NCBI GenBank assembly: GCA_030063045.1
Contig: JAQSEB010000008.1
Coordinates: 1,426,001 to 1,490,000, forward strand
Direction of reading: 5' to 3'
DNA length: 64,000 nucleotides
From: Pratylenchus scribneri
Lineage: Eukaryota > Nematoda > Chromadorea > Rhabditida > Pratylenchidae
The notes under the pieces: model-generated
Seen by the model: only the letters and a program-made list of their open reading frames with translations
Databases searched by the model: none
What the model was told of the DNA's origin: nothing
Position numbers and translations under genes: made by a program
Part shown: one piece after another, positions 57,047 through 64,000 of the stretch
Layout: the number at the start of each line of letters is the position of its first letter
Position numbering within the stretch: position 1 is the stretch's first letter

Positions 57047-60000
57047 TGGGCGATTGGGGTGGAGAGGTGGAAATTGGTGGCCAATGGAGCCGTTGGGGCG
57101 AATTGGGCGGGAGGAGAATGGATGGATTGATGCAATATTAGCACAAAATAATCAATCAATAAACAAATCAGTAATAATTAATAATAAAAATGAATATTTA
57201 ATTCAATGAATTATTTGATGATGGATTTGGATGGATGGCCTTTTTTGCAGAAGGGTTCTTCCTTTCCTTTATGTCTGTTCCCGTGTCCTCTGTGTTTGAC
57301 TGGGCTAATCCCCAAATTCAGGCCAAATTGGCCGATTTGAATTTGTCGGCAGTGCGAATGAGGGTGTTGAGGGGCGCTGGGCCGATTGACGCCGCCGGTG
57401 TTGACGCCATTTGATTGCAGAAGAGAGGGAAGGGAGAGGGGAAATGGGGGCAGTCGATTTGGTGGAAGCTGCTGGGTGGTTTTTTGGCAAGAAGGGAGGG
57501 CGGGCCAAAAGGCGCATCAAAAGAGCCAACAGCGGTAGCAGAAGCAGGTGGGGGCAAAAGGCGCAATTCGGGAGCTGTGCACCGCCGGCTGGTCTATTGG
57601 TCGGGAAAAGTCGAATGTTGGAGGAGAGCAGCGGCAAATTGGACAAACAAAAGTGAGAAGGAATGGAAGGATGGATGGAATGGGATGGAATGGATGAGGG
57701 CGATGGCAAAGGCACAAGGCCCGGGGGGAAGAAAGAGGTTGAGGGGAAAAAGGCAATGTGGGAAATGGATGTAGATGGATGGAAATAGGGCCAGAAAATG
57801 TACGAAAGAGTGGATTGGGGGATGGGAAAAATTACGGCAATGGCAGTGAGAGGAGGAAGGGAGGAATGAAGCGAGAAAATTGGAAAGAGAGGAGGAATAT
57901 GGCCAAGGCCATGGCCAAATGGGGAGGCTATGTGACGCAGTCGACCGCAGCTGTCGTGAAGGGGAGGATTGGCCCTAAATTCTCTGGGCTTTCGACTGCA
58001 CCCGACCAACATTCATCCACTCCCTCATTCATTCATTCACTCAATTCGGTGCCCATGAAGGAACTGAACGGGGGCAAACGGCAAAAGGGGAGAATTTGCT
58101 GCAGGCAAAAGGCCGAGAACAAGGGGAATTCTCCAGCTTCCAGTAACAAGAAGGCTGTAGGCTGTGTGGATTCTGGATTGCGAGCGGCATGACAAATGGC
58201 AACTCCTCCTTCCTTCTTCCTCCCTCGGAATTTGCCGGAGGGCTCATCCGAACGGATTGAAGAAGCAGCTGTTCCCTTCCTCCACTTAAACCCAATTCGA
58301 CTCGTCTTTTTGGGGTCGAAATGACGCAAAAGCACCTCATTCCCCTCCTCTGTTGATGGCCCCGATGGGCCAATTACATTACCCACCACCACCGTCTCCC
58401 ATCGGCGGTCGGGGATGCTTTAAGAAGGTCGAGGCGCGGTGCAAACCGAATAATTGGATTTGTTGATTTCCTCCTTCGCCTTTCCCAATTGGAATGGAAA
58501 TTGGCGGCGTTTATGCAAAAGGGAGGTGGGTTATGTTGATTGGCCATAAATGGGCATTCATTCATTTGATGCCATCGTTTATTCAAAACTCTTCCAAATC
58601 TCATCATTTACTTGGCCCATTTAAAATCCCCTCATTTGCCAATTTTCTAATTGTAGTGCATTTTCCCTCTTTTTCCATCTAATTCCACTTCCATTTTTCC
58701 TTCTTAACTTTCCATTTTTTTTGTGCTATTAAGCCTCAAATAATAAATGAGGGCAAGGATGGGTTGGAGTGAAAATTTTCCCTTGAAAAAGCCGTAAAAC
58801 GGAAGAACGAACCTTCGACGGTCAAAAAAGGCAAAGACCGTATGGCGTCGAGCACAGGGCGGTGTTGAGGAATGGGGGACACCGAGAAGGGGATGCAATG
58901 AAGGCCTTAAAAAGGGGGAATGAAGGAATAAATGGATGAGTGGGATTGAGAAGAAGAATTACCGATGAACAACATTGTTATTATTGCCTGAAGCAAGAAG
59001 CAAATCAGCGGATGCCGAAACCGAAATTAGACAAGGTGGTGGATTTACGGAAGAATGTTGGGGCATTTTTGGAAATAAAAATACCTAATGATAATGATGG
59101 TGGAATTGAATGAATGGAATTGGAATGCATGGAAGGGAATGGGGCATTTGGGCTTTGGCCAATAAATGATTTCTGCGAATAGTCTCCCAATGGAAGGAAC
59201 GATGGAAGGAATGAATTGAGGCTTGACTAGAATGGAATGAATTGGATTGAACTAGGCCAAATAAAGAAGGAGACAGTGTTGATTAAACACACCAAAATAT
59301 AATAGAATTTATAAATCATTTATGAGGGGAGTTCTTCAAAAAAATATTCCGATTCAGAATACAAGAAGGAAATGGACATTTCATTTCATTTTGGATCGGA
59401 TTTCCTTTTCCTTTTTTATCTTGAAAGAAGTGAAATGGGATTAGCCATAAAAGACCGGAAGAGCCTAAACTTTTGGGGGAATAGATGGTGGAATGAAATG
59501 AATGGAAAGGGAGAATGGCCAAATTGGTTGGGTAAAACAGTCGAGTTGGAGGAGGACTCATCTCTCCAATTCCACTCTAATTTGCCAATGCCAAAAGGCC
59601 ATTACAAAAAAAATGCTGCTATGCCACCAAAATTGCCCTTCTGGACAATTAAAAAGTTTCAATTTGCACATGCGGCAAATAAATGAGGATAAAAGGGAAA
59701 AATTAGATTAGCCTAACAAAAATGAAAATTATGAGAGAAAAGTAAAAAAGTCATATAATGGGATTTATTTTGTATTCTACTGGGAATCAACTTCCAATCT
59801 TCACGGACAAATCCATTTTGTTTATGCTAAAAATGGCTGCAACGAATTTAAAGGAACTTCAATTGATGTTTTAGCTTTTTGGTGAGCTGATGATGCAGCG
59901 CTCGGCCTAGGGCCTAGGCAAGCATAATTCGACCACAAGCAGCAGCTCTCTTTTGGCCTTTTCTTTCCAAACGAAGGGAATGGGAAAAGGATACACGGCG

Positions 60001-60963
60001 CAAATGAAATTCGAACGGGTATGTTGTCTCGTTGTCTAGGAGGAGAAGAGCTGACCGAGATCTATCCAAAACAGCGCTAGTCAACCAAGATTTGGCCCTA
60101 TGAGATGAATTGGATTTCGGTTGTTTACACAAAACAATTGGCGCAGCTGGCAAAGTTAGCACAAGGCAATTGATGGTATTATAGTAAGGAAAATATGTGA
60201 AAAGCGAACTAATCCACTCAATTCTATCCAAATTTCATCGTTCATTTTATTTTTATTTTACATAAAAGTTCGCTGAACCATATTATTGGACGAATTGAGC
60301 ATTTTTCAATGGAAAAAATTCAACATTTTAATTGGAACAAAAATCAATAATACAGATAAAAAGATTAATTTATTGTATTGGCATTATGTTATTTTTCCTT
60401 TTTTGCCATTCAAAAAAATTGATTGAAGATTGATAAATCAAATTCCAAACAAAAAGCATAATTGACAAAGCATAAGCAGAGTTGTTCGCACTTCGCAGCG
60501 TCACAGCAACAGGATTAATTATTCATAAAAATTATTTTAAACTCCATCGATTCGAGGGAAGATGGAGAAATGCCAGGATTGTGGTTGATGGCAAAATTCT
60601 ATTCCAATTTCCCCACCAAAGTTTATAGTTTAGTAGATTTTCTACTTATTGCTTACCTTTTTTTCGTAAAAAAAGCAAATAGGTAGATGCTTTACAATGC
60701 ATGCTAGCTATAGCTCTCTGCAAACTTTTTACGTTATAACAAAAAAAAAACACAAAATCCTTATCCTTATAGTTATTAAATATTCATCCACTGCTACCAA
60801 GCGTTTCTGCTGAACACCACTCACTCTTCTATATTGATTCAGTTCTTTAACATTTTTAAAGATTTATTTTCATTCTTATTTATCTCAAATTCCTAATAAA
60901 ATAAAGTATTATATTTTGTTAATTCAAAATGACTAAATTTACAGCTGCTAATAAGGTAAACGT
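57047..60963. other. Long region without a confident gene
   Basis: About 3.9 kb between divergent pde-4 and the ANKRD13-type gene. The part at 57200-58500 is GC-richer and purine-skewed (GGGAAGGGAGAGGGG-like, GGAATGGAAGGATGG), giving many overlapping open frames on both strands without family similarity. The pde-4 frame is open into it, so alternative pde-4 first exons and promoters probably lie here. The part at 58600-60930 is AT-rich and featureless to me apart from a TTTACAG acceptor at 60944 for the next gene. Confidence 0.45.
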
Positions 60964-62896
60964 ATGTCACAATCATTCAAACAACCCGAAACTGACCCTG
61001 CTATTGCTCCAAACAATGTGGACACTGGTGCATGGCTAGAAGACCATTTTCCTCTACACAAGGCAGTATTCCACAATGACTTAAAGACGTTGGCAAAAAT
61101 GCTTCGAGAAAACCCGGATATAAATGTGGACGCTCAAGACACTCACGGAAACACCGCACTCCATATAGCAGCGGTAAAATATTATAAATTTTATTTTAAA
61201 TTCTAAAAAATTATTTGCAGATGCTTGGGAATCAAGGTTTTGTAAATTATTGAATTTCCAATTTCAAATCATCATTAAAGATGCCGCGAAATTATTATTG
61301 ACCAAAGACGCTCTAACCTGCATCAAGAACAATGAAGGATGGAAAAGTTTGCATGAAGCAATCAGCGTTGGAGATCGTCAAATGAGTTTGCTTTTATTCA
61401 TCAAATTATTTATGATTTAAAATTACATCAGTCGGCCTTTTTCTAATGACACATAAGCGGCAATCGCACGGAGCATTGTCTTCACAATTACCGGCAATTC
61501 ACCAGCATCTCTCCGGTCTAAACGATTTTTACATGGAAGTAAAATGGTCATTCGAGACATGGAGTAGGTTTTTAATATTAATAATAAATATTGAGAATGT
61601 TTTTCAGTTCCTTTGCTCTCACGAATAATGCCATCTGACACATTTAAAATATTCAAGAAGGGTTCAAAACTTCGAGTGGATTTCACACTGATCGACTTCA
61701 ATGAGAAAATGTTTCGTTGGGTCAGAGGCAATATGTCCCTATTATTTGATCCTTCCGCTCCAAAAGGCTATCAAACGGTGTTGATGGATAACGAGAAAGA
61801 AGTAATTTATTTAAAACATTATTCAAAACCCCCAATAAATTTTAAGGTCTACCAGAAAGTGCGCGATAAGAATCGGCATTTGGTAATTAAATTTTATAAT
61901 TTGTTATTTATCTTTGTCTTTATAGAATGATGAATTGGACCTATTGATGAGTTCGGATATTATTGCGACTCACATGAGCACCAGGCCAATTGAGGTATTC
62001 ACTTTTAATGAACAAACCCATAATTTTATGAAATTTAGTTTGTGAGGGCAAAAAATTGGTTCATGACAAACAAATCGGTTTTTACGAATATACATTATAA
62101 ATATTCAATCTTTTACAGTTCAAAATTGGCGAATATGATGCCGATTTATACCACATCAAAGGATTACGATTGATCACCAGGAAACGGTATCAATAATTTT
62201 AAACAATATGAATTAATTAATCAATTAAAGGAGGGAACATTTGACAAAAGAGGATCTCAAACGAAACAAGGCTATGCAACAAGCATTCACAGATGGAAAT
62301 ATTGCAGCAATGCCGGCTGATGATGAAAAGGCAATAACATATTTGAATCATATAATACTAATTTATTAAATTTTAGCATCGCAAAAGTTTGCCGCCCCCT
62401 TCAAGACCAAAACTGACTTGGGGTCAATATTTGCGTTTACCTGATGGACCATTGGCGCATTTGGGCCGAGTAAAGCAAGAGAAGACGAATGTCCAGGAAG
62501 TGAAAGGCATGCTTTCCTTGGTAAGTTAATTCTTCAAGAATAATTCATTTTATTTTTTATTTATTTAGTGTCGAGATTTTCCTCTAACAATTGACAATAT
62601 TATGGAAATACTTCAAGTTCTTGAACCGGTGATGCCAAAGATCAAAAAGTTTCGAAGCTTTTGTACATCTGGTAAAATGCCGCCGGGCTTTCCAATTCAA
62701 CTAGGTTTTTATACAAATTAATTTATTAAATAATGAATAAATTTTTTGAACAGAAATTCCAGTCTTCACTTCATTGTCGATGAAAGTCGCTTTTCCACAT
62801 TTCCATTGGCGCAACCCAGACGAGTCATTTCTGCCAGAAATGTTCACTATCCCAGAACATTACCGAGAAGATCCAAAGCATTTTCGAAATATGTGA
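60964..62896 (+). CDS. Ankyrin-repeat domain 13 (ANKRD13) family protein
   Basis: ANKRD13 proteins bind membrane cargo in the endocytic or ER pathway. The N-terminus has ankyrin repeats (DHFPLHKAVFHNDLKTLAKM, DTHGNTALHIAAMLGNQDAA, NNEGWKSLHEAISVGDRQM). The GPCR-chaperone domain follows: LNDFYMEVKWSFETWIPLLS, RIMPSDTFKIFKKGSKLRVD, VDFTLIDFNEKMFRW, ELDLLMSSDIIATHMSTRPI, RLITRKR, DFPLTIDNIMEIL, SGKMPPGFPIQLEIPVF. The protein ends soon after this (HFRNM), with no ubiquitin-interacting motifs, as in ANKRD13C rather than A/B/D. The intron at 62331-62376 begins with GC. The start at 60964 follows a TTTACAG acceptor at 60944, so the out-of-frame ATG at 60929 would be removed by trans-splicing. Confidence 0.88.
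62331..62376 (+). other. GC-AG intron in the ANKRD13 gene
   Basis: GAAAAG|GCAATA ... TTTTAG|CATCGC. No GT donor is available within reading distance, and joining at these points keeps the frame (DDEK-HRKSLPPP). Length 46 nt, normal for this genome. Confidence 0.65.
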
Positions 62897-63165
62897 AGTA
62901 CAGCAGAGAACGGGTTGATAAATCATAAGAAGAAGAAGAATTGCTCAATTAACACAAAATTCCATACATAATAAATAATTGCACTTATTTTAATATTATA
63001 TGAATAAATCGTATAAAAAGATAGATAATATTCTCCAAATGATTTTTCATTTATATTCAACAGTTTAAAATGCTGTTATTATTTTTGATTTTAAATTTAA
63101 TTTATGATTTTTATCCCCAAATGAAAGTTATCAATCTCCAGTATTATTTATTTATTTTGCTGATT

Positions 63166-64000
63166 ATGTCGGATTCAGATTCAAGCGATCCAGAGGGAGA
63201 AGTTTTTCAGGTAATAAATTAATTAATTTCAATTCTTATTAAAATAATGATTGATTTTAAGGTTGAGAAGATTTTGAAGAAACGAGTCGTGAAAGGAAAA
63301 GTGGAATATTTCATCAAATGGAAGAATTATGACAAGCCGGAAGACAATACATGGTATCGATTGATGATAAAATAAAATTTAAAATTATTATTTTAGGGAA
63401 CCTGAAGAGAATTGCGGTATGGAATTAATCGATTAAAATGATTGAATTGCATTAATTTAATATATTTGTGCAGATTGCCCCGATTTGATCAAAGAATTCG
63501 AGGAAAATGAGAAGGAGAAAAAGTCGAAGAAAAGCTCGAGGAAATCCACTTCAAAGGAACCAACCAAAGCAAAGAAGATAATCAAAGCTGAAGTGAGTTA
63601 TCGAATTTTTACCTGACTAAATTAATTTTTTTCAGAGTATTGATCGCTCAACAAAGGAACGTTCCAAAGATCGAAGTTCCAAAGACCGCAGTAGTATGCA
63701 CAAGGTTTGTCAATAAAAACATATTAATGACGGACCAAATATTAATTTAAGAGTGCTCCTCGCAGCAAGGAATTTTTGCTTTCTACTGACAGCGATGAAA
63801 CGGAACCGGAAGAAAAAGAGGAAAAGAAAGCAGCACCAGCAATTGAGGGAAACGGGGCGCAATTTCTTGGTTCTAATCTTTTATTTAATTTCATCTTAAA
63901 ATATTCTTCAGAAAATCCATACGAAGGGAAAGTCTACAAATTCCAGCAGGGCAAAAAGATTGAGCAAATTTTGGGTGTCAAGAAGGGAGCGAAGGATGGA
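63166..64000 (+). CDS. Heterochromatin protein 1 (HP1), partial
   Basis: Binds methylated histone H3K9 and compacts chromatin. The chromodomain reads [40 protein letters not shown] and [20 protein letters not shown]. The aromatic cage appears to be Phe (VFQV, usually Tyr), Trp (IKWK) and Tyr (KNY). A Ser/Lys-rich hinge with [17 protein letters not shown] repeats follows, then the start of the chromoshadow domain ([15 protein letters not shown]), where the window ends. The start [12 protein letters not shown] is preferred; an in-frame ATG at 63121 would add a hydrophobic leader unlike HP1. Relatives in C. elegans are hpl-1 and hpl-2. The C-terminus is outside the window. Confidence 0.9.

Noticed and set aside
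57305..58607. Overlapping long frames on both strands (up to 235 residues)
   Set aside because: Compositionally biased GC/purine-rich region with no domain, no consistent splice sites and no similarity; kept only as a possible regulatory region.
60929..60958. ATG at 60929 as the ANKRD13 start
   Set aside because: Out of frame with the ankyrin exon; a TTTACAG acceptor at 60944 lies between it and the in-frame ATG at 60964.

Overview
This window is nuclear DNA from a nematode. The evidence is the set of orthologues (TRUB2, TECR, ATG4, PDE4, CDC14, MKP-7/vhp-1, Patched, HP1 and others), many introns of about 40-60 nt, AT-rich non-coding DNA, and short runs of co-directional genes whose ATG codons lie a few bases after a YAG splice acceptor, as expected for spliced-leader trans-splicing. 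The AT-rich style and gene architecture would suit a clade IV (tylenchid, possibly plant-parasitic) species, but nothing here proves the genus. All multi-exon models were built by eye from splice consensus, reading phase and family similarity; exon edges are approximate unless stated.

Layout. 261-2933 (-): TRUB2-like pseudouridine synthase, with a 1.25-kb 19-bp minisatellite in its last intron. 3390-12225 (+): six tightly spaced genes (TECR, CCDC86/Cgr1, ATG4, TSEN34, LSM2, glucosidase II beta) that look like one operon. 12226-13938: non-coding DNA with two tRNA-like elements and a 97-bp tandem repeat. 13939-15365 (+): ER DnaJ (DNAJB11). 16351-25003 (-): CDC14 phosphatase, Disabled-type adaptor and RCC1. 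25270-27180: an RPL31 copy with an in-frame stop, bracketed by inverted repeats. 27440-29824 (+): M6/PLP-like four-pass protein and a charged protein of unknown function, 179 bp apart. 30144-33423 (-): JNK/p38-type MAP kinase phosphatase. 33978-35264 (+): SDS22. 35499-38208 (-): glutamate-cysteine ligase. 38526-39382 (-): an orphan small protein with a predicted secretion signal. 39752-41140 (-): TTBK/CK1-type kinase, divergent from a multipass membrane protein at 41369-42479 (+). 42867-43521: a foldback repeat. 43694-49055 (+): Patched. 50058-52118 (+): unrecognised low-complexity/coiled-coil protein. 52459-53071: a long palindromic DNA transposon with an 8-bp target duplication. 53209-57046 (-): PDE4 with UCR1/UCR2. 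57047-60963: no confident gene. 60964-62896 (+): ANKRD13-type protein. 63166-64000 (+, cut by the window end): HP1.

Most genes are housekeeping (tRNA/rRNA/mRNA processing, ER folding, lipid elongation, autophagy, cell cycle) or signalling genes. The candidate operon mixes RNA-processing genes with ER and autophagy genes, which is typical of nematode operons of constitutively expressed genes. The main novelty is in the repeats: several families of small inverted-repeat elements, tRNA-derived elements with a shared 3' tail, an intronic minisatellite open in all three frames of one strand, and a ribosomal-protein gene held between inverted repeats.
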